Numbered from the stretch's first letter, positions 1 through 8,905 are shown. The stretch is 64,000 nt of DNA from Mycolicibacterium sp. J2 (GCF_026240945.1 NZ_JAPFPY010000001.1:472310-536309), one strand, 5' to 3'. The notes: generated by a model from the sequence alone, not told the origin. Program-made: numbers and translations.

Positions 1-6
1 ACCGAT

Positions 7-759
7 ATGCACGCCACCCGGACCGCCAACCAGATCGTCCTGGTCACCGGTGCGTCTCGCGGCATCGGCGCCGAAGTTGCCAGGCAACTCGCCGAGCCCG
101 ATACCCATGTGGTCGTCAACTACCGAGAAAAGGCCAAGCGCGCCGAGACGGTCGCCGACGGCATCCGCGACCTCGGCGGCCAGGCGTCCACCGTTGCCGC
201 CGACATCTCCGACGAGGACTCGGCCGCCGCGATGATCACCGAGATCGGGCGGCGCTTCGGGCGGCTGGACACGCTGGTCCTCAATGCCTCGGGTGGTCTG
301 GAGCAGGGCGCCGACGCCGGTTACGCGATGCGGCTGAACCGCGATGCGCAGCGGCGGCTCGTCGAACTGGCGCTGCCGCTCATGCCGCCCGGCGCCAGGA
401 TCGTCTTCGTCACCAGCCACCAGGCGCACTTCTACCCGCACAAGGCCGTGCCGAAGGGCTATGCCCCCATCGCACTGAGCAAGCGTGCCGGCGAGACGGC
501 CCTGCACGGTATGCGGCACGAGTTCGACCGGCGCGGAATCCATTTCACGGTGGTGTCCGGTGACATGATCGACGGGACCATCATCATCCGGTTGCTGCAG
601 CGCCGTGACCCCGGCGCGGTCGACGCCCGTCGCGCCCACGCCCCACTGCCGACCATCGAGGAATTCGCCGCGGCCATCGCCGGTGCCGCGCGCTCGCCGT
701 ACCATCCGGGCATCGTCTACGTCGGCGGCTCCGACTACCTCGTCGACCGGTCGGCCTGA
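7..759 (+). CDS. SDR family oxidoreductase
   Basis: A 250-residue classical-length short-chain dehydrogenase. The N-terminal nucleotide-binding loop TGASRGIG is at residues 14-21, the NASG motif at 93-96 and a candidate catalytic Ser at 137 (VTSH). The usual YxxSK active site reads I-A-L-S-K here (155-159): Lys159 is kept, Ile occupies the Tyr position, and the nearest Tyr is 152. The substrate cannot be told from sequence. The start lies six bases into the window, so its ribosome site and any longer N-terminus are not visible. The 3' end overlaps the convergent decarboxylase gene by 25 bp. Confidence 0.85.
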   Translation: MHATRTANQIVLVTGASRGIGAEVARQLAEPDTHVVVNYREKAKRAETVADGIRDLGGQASTVAADISDEDSAAAMITEIGRRFGRLDTLVLNASGGLEQGADAGYAMRLNRDAQRRLVELALPLMPPGARIVFVTSHQAHFYPHKAVPKGYAPIALSKRAGETALHGMRHEFDRRGIHFTVVSGDMIDGTIIIRLLQRRDPGAVDARRAHAPLPTIEEFAAAIAGAARSPYHPGIVYVGGSDYLVDRSA

Positions 760-2222
760 CTCCCCGCGACGACCCGGATGGTCTGCAGGCTGGGGTCTGC
801 CGGGTCGGGCACGTTCATCCCGGCGATCACCCCTGAGCGCAGGTAGTCGATCACCGCGTCGTTCAACCGCTCCCCCGGCACGACGGCCGGGATCCCCGGC
901 GGGTAGGGCGTGATCTGTTCGGCCGCAATGCGCCCCAACGCCTCGGTGGCGGGCACCTGTTCGACGGCCCCGAAGAACCCGTCCCGCGGCAACATCACAG
1001 TGTCCAGTTGGATGTCCGCGGGCGCCGGTAGCTCGATGACCGGTGAACGGTCGAACCGCTCGGCCGCGCTGCGCCACGACCATAGAGCGTCCACCAGCCG
1101 CTTGGTGGTGTCGGTGTCATCGGCGAACGAGAGGGTGGCCAGGATCCGCCGGTGGTCGCTCATCCCGACATCGATGCGTTCGTGTTCGCGCAGCCAGTCC
1201 GCGGCCTGATAGCCGGAGGTCCCCGTGCCCGCGACATCCAGCAGCACCTGCATGCGGTCGATGTCATGGGACGCCTCGACCCCCAGCAGTTCGTCGTCGA
1301 GCACCTTGACATCGGGTATCTGCTCCAGCTCGGCCCGCAGCTGAGCCGCCAGATCCAATGCGTCCGACAGCAATTGGTGCCCGGATTCGACCATCTGGCG
1401 GCGCCAGCCGTCGATCGCCGAGTAGACCAGCACATTGGGGCTGGTGGTCATCAGCAGGTCGGCACAGGCCGACAACCGATCCTGGTCGATCAGATCTCCC
1501 TGCAGGTGGAACACCGACCCCTGCTCGAACCCGGCCCCCATCTTGTGCACGCTGACAACGCAGACATCCGCGCCGGCATCCATCGCCCAGGTCGGCAAGT
1601 CCTCGTGGAACGGCAGATGTGCACCCCACGCCTCGTCGACGATCAGGGGCTTACCCCGCTCATGGCACACCTGCGCGATCCCCGCGATGTCCGCACAGGT
1701 CCCGTATGGGCTGGGGCTGACCACCAGCGCCCCGGCGGCATAGGGGTACATGTCCCAGGCATCGCGGTAGTCCTGCGGTGCGGGTGGGTGCGAGAAGTGC
1801 CGTTCGCCATCCCAGCGCGGGGTGACCCAACGCGGTTGGACTCCGGAGAAGATCAAGCCGGCGACGATGGACTTGTGGCTGTCGCGGCTGACGAGCAGGC
1901 CACCGCTGGATCCGCCCGCGACGGCCATCATCGCGGCCTTGACCGATAGCGAGCTGCCGCAGGTGGAGAACCAGGCCGCGTCGGCCCCCACTGCCGCGGC
2001 CATCAAATCCTCGGCACGTTTGAGGAAGCGACCGGAGGTACGACGGTCGTCGAGGCCCCCGCTGGCCAACACGTCGTCGCGGAACGGTTCCCGGCCTAAC
2101 ACGGCCAGCACCCGCGGATCGACGCCCCGGCCCTGCCGGTGCCCGGGCGGGGTGAAGCCGTACCGGTTGAGGTGGTGGTACTGGGTCAGCGCGTCCAGCA
2201 ACGGCGCCTCGGACTGATTCAC
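735..2222 (-). CDS. Orn/Lys/Arg decarboxylase-like PLP enzyme
   Basis: A 495-residue PLP-dependent fold-type I protein of the Orn/Lys/Arg decarboxylase major-domain family. The segment SVHKMGAG carries the Schiff-base lysine, preceded by an IVDEAWGAH stretch typical of the PLP-ring aspartate region. Members of this family decarboxylate basic amino acids to polyamines, but short actinobacterial members are mostly untested, so the substrate is inferred only loosely. The start is GTG with GGAGACG just upstream. A GGGTAA element 9 bases before the start suggests a SigF-type promoter with one mismatch in its -35 box. It follows the M42 peptidase gene by 46 bp on the same strand. Confidence 0.8.
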   Translation of the reverse strand: MNQSEAPLLDALTQYHHLNRYGFTPPGHRQGRGVDPRVLAVLGREPFRDDVLASGGLDDRRTSGRFLKRAEDLMAAAVGADAAWFSTCGSSLSVKAAMMAVAGGSSGGLLVSRDSHKSIVAGLIFSGVQPRWVTPRWDGERHFSHPPAPQDYRDAWDMYPYAAGALVVSPSPYGTCADIAGIAQVCHERGKPLIVDEAWGAHLPFHEDLPTWAMDAGADVCVVSVHKMGAGFEQGSVFHLQGDLIDQDRLSACADLLMTTSPNVLVYSAIDGWRRQMVESGHQLLSDALDLAAQLRAELEQIPDVKVLDDELLGVEASHDIDRMQVLLDVAGTGTSGYQAADWLREHERIDVGMSDHRRILATLSFADDTDTTKRLVDALWSWRSAAERFDRSPVIELPAPADIQLDTVMLPRDGFFGAVEQVPATEALGRIAAEQITPYPPGIPAVVPGERLNDAVIDYLRSGVIAGMNVPDPADPSLQTIRVVAGSQADRSTR

Positions 2223-2231
2223 CGTCTCCGA

Positions 2232-2257
2232 TTACCCGGGGGCCGGCGACCGCACAC
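2232..2257 (-). promoter_or_regulatory. Weak SigF-like promoter candidate
   Basis: On the minus strand GTGT-N16-GGGTAA precedes the decarboxylase GTG start by nine bases. The -10 fits the mycobacterial SigF consensus and the -35 has one mismatch (GTGT for GTTT). This is the weakest of the set and rests on resemblance only. Confidence 0.3.
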
Positions 2258-2268
2258 CTGTCAGCCGG

Positions 2269-3360
2269 TCAGCGCGGCGCCGCCGGACCGGGCTCGCGCA
2301 GGAAGGCCGCCAGCGTCGCAGCCACCGATGGGATCGCGGCATGGGTGATCACCTCGTAGCCGTGGGTGCTCATCGTCGGCAGGCACAGCAGGCCGGCGCG
2401 AGCGCTCACCCCATTCGCCTTGGCGTGCGACGCATCCGATTCGAACGCACCCAGCGCGGCAGACTGCGGGTCGAGGCCGAGCCCGGCCGCGATATCGACC
2501 AGCCGGTCGGCCACCACCTTGTCGTATACGCACAGCGCATCGCTGTAGGCGACGATCGGTCCGCCGGCACAGGTGGTCGCGTACTCGGCCTCGGTAGGGC
2601 CGACCTCCACGGCCAGCGTGAGATCACCTGGCAGCGTCCGGCTGGCATACGAGCCGCCGGCCGCGCCGACTTCCTCGTTGGTGGTGAACACGACGTAGAC
2701 GTCGCCGGCCGGGCGGCCGGCGTCGCGCACCAACTCACGCAGCGCCTGCACCACCGCGACGATCGCCGCGCGGTCATCCAGGAAATAGCAACCGAGATAG
2801 TCACCGAACTCGAAGAGTGTGCGCTTGCTGCCGTCGACGCACACCCGGGTGCCGGGCCCGATGCCCGCTCGAGTCAGCTCTTCCGGCGTGCGGCCGGTGA
2901 AGACATAGACGTGCAGCCAGTCCATCGCCTTGTCCCCTTGGTCGGGTTTGGTTTCCCAGATCCGAGGGCTCTCCTGAGTGGTGTGCTCCGATCCCAGGGT
3001 GAGCACTGCGTTCAGCCGCTCCCGGTCCCCCAGGATGGCAACCGGCCCCAGGCCGAAATTGCCCGGATACATCGTGCCCAGCTGGGTCACATGCAGCGAC
3101 CCGTCCGGCTCCACCCGTTTCACCAGCATCGACAGCTCGTCCATGTGTGCCATCACGCGTATCGGCGCCGCTGCGGAATCCTGGCCGCGCAGCAGGGCGA
3201 CCAGGTTGCCCGCGGCGTCCACCCAGATTTCGTCCACCAGCGGCGCCACTTCACGCCGACAGATCTCACGCACCTCGTCCTCCTGCCCGCAGGGTCCGTA
3301 GGTGGCCAGCAGTTCGCGCAGGAGGTCGCGGTCCAGATCGGGTAGCGCTGGATGATTCAT
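2269..3360 (-). CDS. M42 family metallopeptidase
   Basis: A 363-residue zinc aminopeptidase of the M42 (glutamyl aminopeptidase/tetrahedral TET) family. Expected metal ligands and catalytic residues are present in order: His72 in AHMDE, DD at 195-196, EE at 229-230, Glu252 in VEVGP and a late ESDASHA segment. Its role would be trimming peptides in the cytoplasm. The open frame runs on upstream to 4020, but that part is an antisense-like shadow. The true start is the ATG at 3360, which overlaps the stop of the preceding iron redox gene (ATGA), so the two are translationally coupled and should share its SigF-like promoter. Confidence 0.88.
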   Translation of the reverse strand: MNHPALPDLDRDLLRELLATYGPCGQEDEVREICRREVAPLVDEIWVDAAGNLVALLRGQDSAAAPIRVMAHMDELSMLVKRVEPDGSLHVTQLGTMYPGNFGLGPVAILGDRERLNAVLTLGSEHTTQESPRIWETKPDQGDKAMDWLHVYVFTGRTPEELTRAGIGPGTRVCVDGSKRTLFEFGDYLGCYFLDDRAAIVAVVQALRELVRDAGRPAGDVYVVFTTNEEVGAAGGSYASRTLPGDLTLAVEVGPTEAEYATTCAGGPIVAYSDALCVYDKVVADRLVDIAAGLGLDPQSAALGAFESDASHAKANGVSARAGLLCLPTMSTHGYEVITHAAIPSVAATLAAFLREPGPAAPR

Positions 3361-4334
3361 CGCAGCGACAGATGCCGAAGCGACGAACGGCCGTCGGCCC
3401 AGCACGTCAACAGTCGGTTTGCGAAACGCTCTTCCAGGAGTCCGAAGGCGCGGATGCCCAACACCACATCGGGTTCCAGTTCCGGCTCGCGTTCCAGCAG
3501 GGCGACCACCGACTCGCCGCGCGGCGATCCGTCGGGTGTGCCCGCCTGGTCGCGATAGAACCGCACGCACTGCTGCGGCGCCCCGAGCCGCAGCAGCCCG
3601 TCGCGCACGCCGGCCGAGGCCCGCCTGATGGTGATCGTGGTCGCCATCACCTGGCCGGTGGCGGCGCCGCGCAGATTCCGGTGCAGGCCGAACATGGACA
3701 TCATGTTGACCAGCGCCAACGCCTCGGGGGTCACCTCGCCGAGGTAGTGCAGGTAGGAGTCGTCCAGGCCGGCGGCGGTGAGCACGTCGGCGAACCGGCC
3801 GCGGGGGCTGCGCTGCGGCGCGCCGGACACCGACTGGGCGAATTCGGCGGGGGTCATCGCGTGGGTGGCCCAAGCGCCGGCGTCGTCGGTCTTGAGCCGG
3901 TGCACCGACCGGTGCACGAAGTACTCCCGCATCTGCGCCCAGGTGCCGCGCTCGCGCAGGTGGTCCGCAAGGGCCGAGGGCTGGGTGCACACCCGCCGGA
4001 CCTCGTCGGCGGCCGTGCATGACGACACGTCGCCGACATCCTCACGCAGGGCGGTCCCGAACGCCTCTTCCAGCCGCGCCCGGAACTGCAGCACACCCGG
4101 ATCCCACTCCCAGCGCGGGTCGACGTCGGCGAACCCCCGGTGATGCAGTTCGTAGCTGACATAGAGGGCGAGTTGCAGATCGTGCCCGTAGGGCCTGGTG
4201 TCGCCCACCGGGGCCTCCACCGGGACGTAATGCCGACGCGGTGCACGGCAGGTCAGATGGTCGAGAAGGGCACCCGAGACGGGTCCGACGGCGGAGGGAA
4301 GTGCGGGCTGGAGATGAGTGGCAGTCGACGGCAC
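3357..4334 (-). CDS. Iron-containing redox enzyme (heme-oxygenase-like fold)
   Basis: About 325 residues resembling the iron-containing redox enzyme family (heme-oxygenase-like diiron proteins, Pfam Haem_oxygenas_2 type). An ELHH segment near residues 62-65 and later helices with ATHAM and GLHRNLRG provide plausible metal-binding Glu/His residues. The substrate is unknown. A longer open frame extends to 4658 but overlaps the upstream gene and reads like a shadow. I chose GTG at 4334 because a SigF-like promoter ends eight bases before it, implying a leaderless mRNA starting at or next to this codon. The stop overlaps the M42 start by four bases. Confidence 0.72.
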   Translation of the reverse strand: MPSTATHLQPALPSAVGPVSGALLDHLTCRAPRRHYVPVEAPVGDTRPYGHDLQLALYVSYELHHRGFADVDPRWEWDPGVLQFRARLEEAFGTALREDVGDVSSCTAADEVRRVCTQPSALADHLRERGTWAQMREYFVHRSVHRLKTDDAGAWATHAMTPAEFAQSVSGAPQRSPRGRFADVLTAAGLDDSYLHYLGEVTPEALALVNMMSMFGLHRNLRGAATGQVMATTITIRRASAGVRDGLLRLGAPQQCVRFYRDQAGTPDGSPRGESVVALLEREPELEPDVVLGIRAFGLLEERFANRLLTCWADGRSSLRHLSLR

Positions 4335-4342
4335 GCCGGTGA

Positions 4343-4367
4343 GTACCCCCGCCTGAACTCCCCAAAC
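4343..4367 (-). promoter_or_regulatory. SigF-like promoter, leaderless start
   Basis: On the minus strand GTTT-N15-GGGTAC lies between the stop of the zinc metallopeptidase (4370) and the GTG start at 4334. Eight bases separate the -10 box from the GTG, so transcription would begin essentially at the start codon. This gives the iron redox/M42 pair its own promoter inside a minus-strand gene run. Confidence 0.6.
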
Positions 4368-4369
4368 GG

Positions 4370-5407
4370 TCAGGGTGTCTGTTCGTCGATCACCGCGTCG
4401 ATGACGGTGTGGATGAAGCGCATCTTGTCCAACACGGCGGGGGTCAGGACGAACGGATACAGATCGTCCTTGCCCATCGAGCGGTTGACCATGTTCAGTC
4501 CCCAGGACAAGGGCAACCACATCTCGGTGATGGTGCCGAATCCGCTCGGGCCGAGCACCCGCCGGTCCAGGGCCGCGCCGGCCGGTGCGAATCCGAAGGC
4601 GGCGGCGGTGTCCAGGGTGTCGCGGATGTGGAGATAGTGCGCGAACGTCTCGGCCCAATCCTCAGCCGGGTGCATGGTCGCGTACGAGGACACGAAGTCC
4701 TGCTGCCAGTCCGCCGGCGGTCCGTCGCTGTAGTGGCGATCCAGCGCCTCTTGGTAGTCCAGATCGGGATCACCGAAGAGCTCGCCGAACTGCTGCGACC
4801 GGTCTGGCTCTCCGGCCACGAGCCGATAGAAGTAGTAGTGCCCTACCTCGTGCCGGAAGTGACCTAGCAGCGTTCGGTACGGCTCGTCCATCGCGATGCG
4901 TAGTTGTTCACGGTGCACGTCGTCGCCCTCGGCGAGGTCCAGGGTGATCACCCCGTTCTCGTGGCCGGTGAAGATCTTCTCCTGCGCGCTCGACAGCAGG
5001 TCGAATGCGAGTCCGTACTGCGGATCGACATCGCGGCCGACGATCGGCAGGCCCAGCTCGTGCAGTTCGGCGATCAGCCGGCGCTTGGCCTGCTCGGCCC
5101 GCGCGAACGCCGCCAGCGCCACGGTGTCGGCGTCGTTGGGCCGGGTCCTGGTCAGTGCGCAGGACACGCAGAGCTTGCGGATGGGCGCTACGGGTACCAA
5201 CCAATTGCATTCGGCCAGGTGCAGATTGGCGCACAGTTGGTATTCGCTACCGGCCACCGAGCCGGCTTGTTCGGCCATGTCATCCTCGGCGATCACCAGA
5301 AATGCCATCGCGTCCACTGAAAAGCCGATCCTGCTGTCACAGCTGAGGCAAACCGAGTTCTCGAAAGCCAGCCGTTGCCCGCAGTTGGGGCAGGTGAAAT
5401 CACGCAT
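4370..5407 (-). CDS. Zinc-ribbon putative metallopeptidase
   Basis: A 345-residue protein with an N-terminal zinc ribbon (CPNCG at 6-10 with CLSC at 20-23), a second Cys pair near 80-83 and a gluzincin-type HEVGH motif (His186, Glu187, His190) in the middle. This architecture matches the Peptidase_Mx/putative zinc-binding metallopeptidase family, whose substrates are unknown. No signal peptide or membrane segment is visible, so it should be cytoplasmic. It lies 73 bp after the CsbD gene on the same strand. Confidence 0.82.
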   Translation of the reverse strand: MRDFTCPNCGQRLAFENSVCLSCDSRIGFSVDAMAFLVIAEDDMAEQAGSVAGSEYQLCANLHLAECNWLVPVAPIRKLCVSCALTRTRPNDADTVALAAFARAEQAKRRLIAELHELGLPIVGRDVDPQYGLAFDLLSSAQEKIFTGHENGVITLDLAEGDDVHREQLRIAMDEPYRTLLGHFRHEVGHYYFYRLVAGEPDRSQQFGELFGDPDLDYQEALDRHYSDGPPADWQQDFVSSYATMHPAEDWAETFAHYLHIRDTLDTAAAFGFAPAGAALDRRVLGPSGFGTITEMWLPLSWGLNMVNRSMGKDDLYPFVLTPAVLDKMRFIHTVIDAVIDEQTP

Positions 5408-5480
5408 CGGTCATCCTCGTTCTCAGACAGCAGACGAGCGGCAGGAGCCCGGTGGCCCCTGCCGCTCGGTGCGGCGACGG

Positions 5481-5711
5481 CTACTCTGCGGCCTGCTGGC
5501 GGGCCTCGGCGGCGCTTTCGGCGGCCCGGGCGGCCTCGGCTTCGGCCTCCTTCTTGGCGGCGTCACGCGCGGCCTCGGCCTTGTCCTGCTGCGCCCGCCC
5601 CTCTTCGCGGAGGTCGTCGCTTCCGGTCACGATGCCGGCCACTTCCTTGGCCTTGCCCTTGACGTCTTCCACGACGCCCTTCACGGCCTCTTCGGGTCCA
5701 CTGTCGCCCAT
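5481..5711 (-). CDS. CsbD-like stress protein
   Basis: A 76-residue, Ala/Glu/Lys-rich protein. The first 35 residues (EEAVKGVVEDVKGKAKEVAG and on) fit the CsbD domain found in small bacterial stress proteins. The remaining half is low-complexity helical sequence rich in Ala and charge. CsbD proteins are classical general-stress regulon members, and a well-formed SigF-like promoter lies 37 bases upstream of the ATG. No biochemical function is known for the family. Confidence 0.82.
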   Translation of the reverse strand: MGDSGPEEAVKGVVEDVKGKAKEVAGIVTGSDDLREEGRAQQDKAEAARDAAKKEAEAEAARAAESAAEARQQAAE

Positions 5712-5748
5712 CACTTTTCCTCTCGGTCGGGGAACTCGTGCCCGCTTG

Positions 5749-5775
5749 ATACCCCGCGGGGGCACCGCCCCAAAC
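5749..5775 (-). promoter_or_regulatory. SigF-like promoter of the CsbD gene
   Basis: On the minus strand GGTTT-N17-GGGTAT precedes the CsbD ATG at 5711. Both boxes match the mycobacterial SigF consensus exactly. Unlike its neighbours it leaves a leader of about 30 bases with an AGAGGAAAAG ribosome site. Confidence 0.65.
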
Positions 5776-5818
5776 CTGTTGTGGCTGACGTGTGGGCTGG
5801 TCACGGCCGTGTCGAGGG

Positions 5819-7957
5819 TCACGACGCCGCCGGCACCGCGCGCAACACCAGAATGGAGCGCGCCTCGACGGGTAACGTCTGCCCAGCGTCGACCGGCTTG
5901 GCACCATCGGCGTGCACGGCATCCGCGGTGTAGAGGACCGGTTCCCACCGTTCGCCGAATTCGCCTGCGACAAGCGTGAATTCGATCGGCTCGTGATGCG
6001 CATTGAAGCACAACAGGAACGAATCATCGGTGATGCGCTGGCCGCGGGCGTCGCGATCGGGAATGCCGTTACCGTTGATGAACACCGCCACCGACTTCCC
6101 GAATCCGCTGTCCCAGTCGTCATCGTCCATCTCGGTACCGTCGGGCCGCAACCAGGCGATATCGGGCAGCCCGCCGGCGGCGCGCTGCCGGACGGGCCTG
6201 CCGTCGAAGAAACGCCTGCGGCGGAAGACCGGGTGGGCGCGGCGCAGCGCACCCACGCGGCGGGTGAACTCGATCAACTCCTGGTCGGCGTTGACCCAGT
6301 CGATCCAGGACAGTTCGTTGTCCTGGCAGTACACGTTGTTGTTGCCCTGTTGGGTGCGGCCCAGTTCGTCGCCGTGACAGATCATCGGCACCCCCTGCGA
6401 CAACAGCAAGGTGGCGAGCAGGTTGCGCTGTTGCCTGGCGCGGAGTTCGTTGACCGCCGGGTCGTCGGTCGGCCCTTCGGCGCCGCAGTTCCACGAGCGG
6501 TTGTGACTCTCGCCGTCGTTGTTGTCCTCGCCGTTGGCCTCGTTATGTTTCTCGTTGTACGACACCAGGTCTCGTAGGGTAAATCCGTCGTGCGCCGTGA
6601 CGAAGTTGATCGACGCCACCGGCCGGCGCCCGGTGTGCTCGTAGAGATCTGCCGAGCCGGTCAGCCGCGAGGCGAACTCGTCGAGCGTGGCGGGCTCGCC
6701 ACGCCAGTAGTCGCGGACGGTGTCGCGGTACTTGCCGTTCCACTCGGTCCACTGCGGCGGGAAGTTGCCGACCTGGTACCCACCCGGTCCGATATCCCAA
6801 GGTTCTGCGATCAACTTGACCTGGCTGACCGTCGGATCTTGTTGGACCAGCTCGAAAAACGACGACAGCCGGTCCACGTCATAGAATTCCCGCGCCAGCG
6901 TGGCGGCCAGGTCGAACCGGAATCCGTCGACGTGCATCTCGGTAACCCAGTACCGCAGCGAGTCCATGATCAGTTGCAGGGCATGCGGATTGCGGACATT
7001 GAGACTGTTACCGGTGCCGGTGTAGTCCATGTAGTACCGCGCGTCGTCTTCGACCAGGCGGTAGTAAGCCGAGTTGTCGATACCGCGGAAACTGATCGTC
7101 GGCCCCAGATGATTCCCTTCCGCCGTGTGGTTGTAGACGACGTCCAGGATCACCTCGATATCCGCCTCGTGCAGCGCACGCACCATCGCCTTGAACTCCT
7201 GCACCTGCCCACCGGGCGTGGTGTTGGAGCTGTACTTGCCGTCCGGGGCGAAGAAACCGATGGTGTTGTAACCCCAGTAGTTCGACAGTCCTTTGTCGAT
7301 CAGCGTCGAGTCGTTGGCGAAATGGTGCACCGGCATCAGTTCGATGGCGTTGACCCCCAACGATTTCAGATGATCGATGATCACCGGGTGACCGACACCG
7401 GCATAGGTGCCGCGCATCTGCTCAGGGATGTCGGGATGGGTCTGGGTCAAGCCCTTGACGTGCGCCTCGTAGATGACCGTATCGGCGTATTCGTGCCCGG
7501 GGCGCCGGTCCATGGCCCAGTCGAAGTACGGGTTGATCACCACCGACTTGGGCATGCTCGCCGCGGAGTCGTCGTCGTTGCGGCTGTCCGGGTCGCCGAA
7601 GTTGTAACCGAACAGGGTTTGATCCCAGTGGAATTGGCCGTCGATCGCCTTCGCGTACGGGTCGACCAGAAGCTTGTTGGGATTGCAGCGCTGCCCGTTG
7701 GCGGGGTCGTAGGGCCCGTGGATGCGGTAGCCGTACCGCTGCCCGGGTTCGACGTTGGGCACCAGACCGTGCCAGACGAAGGCATCCACCTCCGGCAGGG
7801 TGACCCGCGTCTCGGTGCCGTCGGCGTCGAACAGGCAGAGCTCCACCCGTTCGGCCACCTCGGAGTACACCGAGAAGTTGGTGCCATAACCGTCGTAGGT
7901 GGCGCCCAATGGATACGCTTTGCCCGGCCAGATTTCTACAGCATCGGATTGCGTCAT
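5819..7957 (-). CDS. glgX: Glycogen debranching enzyme GlgX
   Basis: A 712-residue GH13 isoamylase-type debranching enzyme. An N-terminal CBM48-like domain (about 15-140) is followed by the catalytic barrel: DVVYNHT at 272-278, nucleophile Asp349 in DGFRFDL, acid/base Glu385 in AEPWD and transition-state Asp457 in TAHDG. It would remove short alpha-1,6 branches left by glycogen phosphorylase and feed glycogen and trehalose metabolism. Length and motif order match GlgX rather than the longer TreX/TreZ proteins. The ATG follows the -10 box of a perfect SigF-like promoter by nine bases, so a leaderless stress-induced mRNA is likely. Confidence 0.95.
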   Translation of the reverse strand: MTQSDAVEIWPGKAYPLGATYDGYGTNFSVYSEVAERVELCLFDADGTETRVTLPEVDAFVWHGLVPNVEPGQRYGYRIHGPYDPANGQRCNPNKLLVDPYAKAIDGQFHWDQTLFGYNFGDPDSRNDDDSAASMPKSVVINPYFDWAMDRRPGHEYADTVIYEAHVKGLTQTHPDIPEQMRGTYAGVGHPVIIDHLKSLGVNAIELMPVHHFANDSTLIDKGLSNYWGYNTIGFFAPDGKYSSNTTPGGQVQEFKAMVRALHEADIEVILDVVYNHTAEGNHLGPTISFRGIDNSAYYRLVEDDARYYMDYTGTGNSLNVRNPHALQLIMDSLRYWVTEMHVDGFRFDLAATLAREFYDVDRLSSFFELVQQDPTVSQVKLIAEPWDIGPGGYQVGNFPPQWTEWNGKYRDTVRDYWRGEPATLDEFASRLTGSADLYEHTGRRPVASINFVTAHDGFTLRDLVSYNEKHNEANGEDNNDGESHNRSWNCGAEGPTDDPAVNELRARQQRNLLATLLLSQGVPMICHGDELGRTQQGNNNVYCQDNELSWIDWVNADQELIEFTRRVGALRRAHPVFRRRRFFDGRPVRQRAAGGLPDIAWLRPDGTEMDDDDWDSGFGKSVAVFINGNGIPDRDARGQRITDDSFLLCFNAHHEPIEFTLVAGEFGERWEPVLYTADAVHADGAKPVDAGQTLPVEARSILVLRAVPAAS

Positions 7958-7966
7958 CAGCCGTTT

Positions 7967-7992
7967 ATACCCCCGGCAGGTACGCCGGAAAC
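7967..7992 (-). promoter_or_regulatory. SigF-like promoter of glgX, leaderless
   Basis: On the minus strand GTTT-N16-GGGTAT, a full match to the SigF consensus, ends nine bases before the glgX ATG at 7957. No Shine-Dalgarno sequence fits in that gap, so the mRNA should start at or within a few bases of the start codon. Confidence 0.68.
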
Positions 7993-8323
7993 GTGCCGCA
8001 ACGACACGTAACCCTACTGAAACAGGCGTCGGCGCCCGATCGAATTAGCCTGCGGGACAGCACTATTGATACCTCCGTAGCCCTACGGTCACATTTGACA
8101 TTCCACGCTCCTGCGCTTTATGAGAATCCGTCGACAACGATTGTGTGGACCGGACTGCTGACGTAGTGTCAAGGCAGGTTGAGTTCACAGCCGCCTGCGG
8201 GACGTTCCACGATGACGCGGAGGCTGCCACCGTGTCGCGTCACAGTTTTCTGGCATCGCCGACTGCGTTGTCCGCGTCGTCACCGCAGGTCGAATACACG
8301 CTATTCCGACTGATGGAGTCACC
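7993..8323. other. Intergenic region between glgX and STAS gene
   Basis: No convincing gene. The only structure I see is a TTGACA hexamer at 8095-8100 followed after 18 bases by TATGAG (8119-8124), a possible SigA-type promoter for the STAS gene at 8324. The open frames here lack ribosome sites and protein-like composition. Confidence 0.4.
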
Positions 8324-8743
8324 ATGATAACCGCATCCCCCGCTGCACCTCTTCCCGCCCAGGACAACACGCTCGCCACATTCTCCACCAGCTGGCTGGA
8401 GCCGTCGACCGTCGCCGTCAGTGTGCACGGTGAGGTGGATGCCGCCAACGCCGGCGAGTTCATCCGTTGCGTATTGGCGCTGCTGCCGTCCACCGAACGC
8501 CTGATTCTCGACCTCAGCGCTGTCCGATTCTTCGGCACCGCCGGCTTCTCGGCGCTGCACACCCTCGGTGTGCAGGCCGCCGGCCGCGGTGTGAGTTGGG
8601 CGTTGATCCCCAGTCGGGAGGTCACCCGGTTGCTCGGTATCTGCGACCCCGAATCGGCACTGCCCAACCACGACACTCTGAGCGGCGCGTTGGCCGGAGT
8701 GCGTCGCGGGGCGCCCCGCTTTCCCCGCCTGGTGCGCGGCTGA
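8324..8743 (+). CDS. STAS-domain anti-anti-sigma factor
   Basis: A 139-residue single STAS domain (about 18-125) like SpoIIAA/RsbV. The strand VAVSVHGEVDAANAGEF and the LDLSAVRFFGTAGF segment are diagnostic. In the phospho-acceptor loop (normally D-S-S/T-G) it reads G-T-A-G, so Thr72 is the only hydroxyl residue that could be phosphorylated. Such proteins free sigma factors by binding RsbW-like kinases. An RsbW-like gene lies at 10435, making it a possible partner. The ATG has GGAG seven bases upstream. Confidence 0.85.
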   Translation: MITASPAAPLPAQDNTLATFSTSWLEPSTVAVSVHGEVDAANAGEFIRCVLALLPSTERLILDLSAVRFFGTAGFSALHTLGVQAAGRGVSWALIPSREVTRLLGICDPESALPNHDTLSGALAGVRRGAPRFPRLVRG

Positions 8744-8754
8744 GCGCCGGCCAG

Positions 8755-8895
8755 TCAGCGAGTACCGCTCGGTCCGCCCCCTGGCCGACGCGGCTGTAGA
8801 GCCAGCAGCGGCACGTAGCCGCCCGGCACCGGGAGTGCAGGGTGGCCCGGGCGCAGGAACGCCAGTGCAGAGTTGAGCACATCCCGAAAAGCCAT
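8755..8895 (-). CDS. Small proline-rich protein, leaderless candidate
   Basis: A 46-residue open frame starting MAFRDVLNSALAFLRPG and ending in a Pro/Gly/Arg-rich tail. I do not recognise a family. It is proposed as real because a SigF-like promoter on the same strand (8906-8931) ends ten bases before its ATG, the arrangement seen for glgX. It could instead be a non-coding transcript start. Ribosome profiling or conservation would decide. Confidence 0.35.
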   Translation of the reverse strand: MAFRDVLNSALAFLRPGHPALPVPGGYVPLLALQPRRPGGGPSGTR

Positions 8896-8905
8896 AGCGG
8901 AGTTG

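Noticed and set aside
8145..8327. 60-residue plus-strand frame upstream of the STAS gene
   Set aside because: No ribosome site, no protein-like pattern, lies in the probable promoter region.
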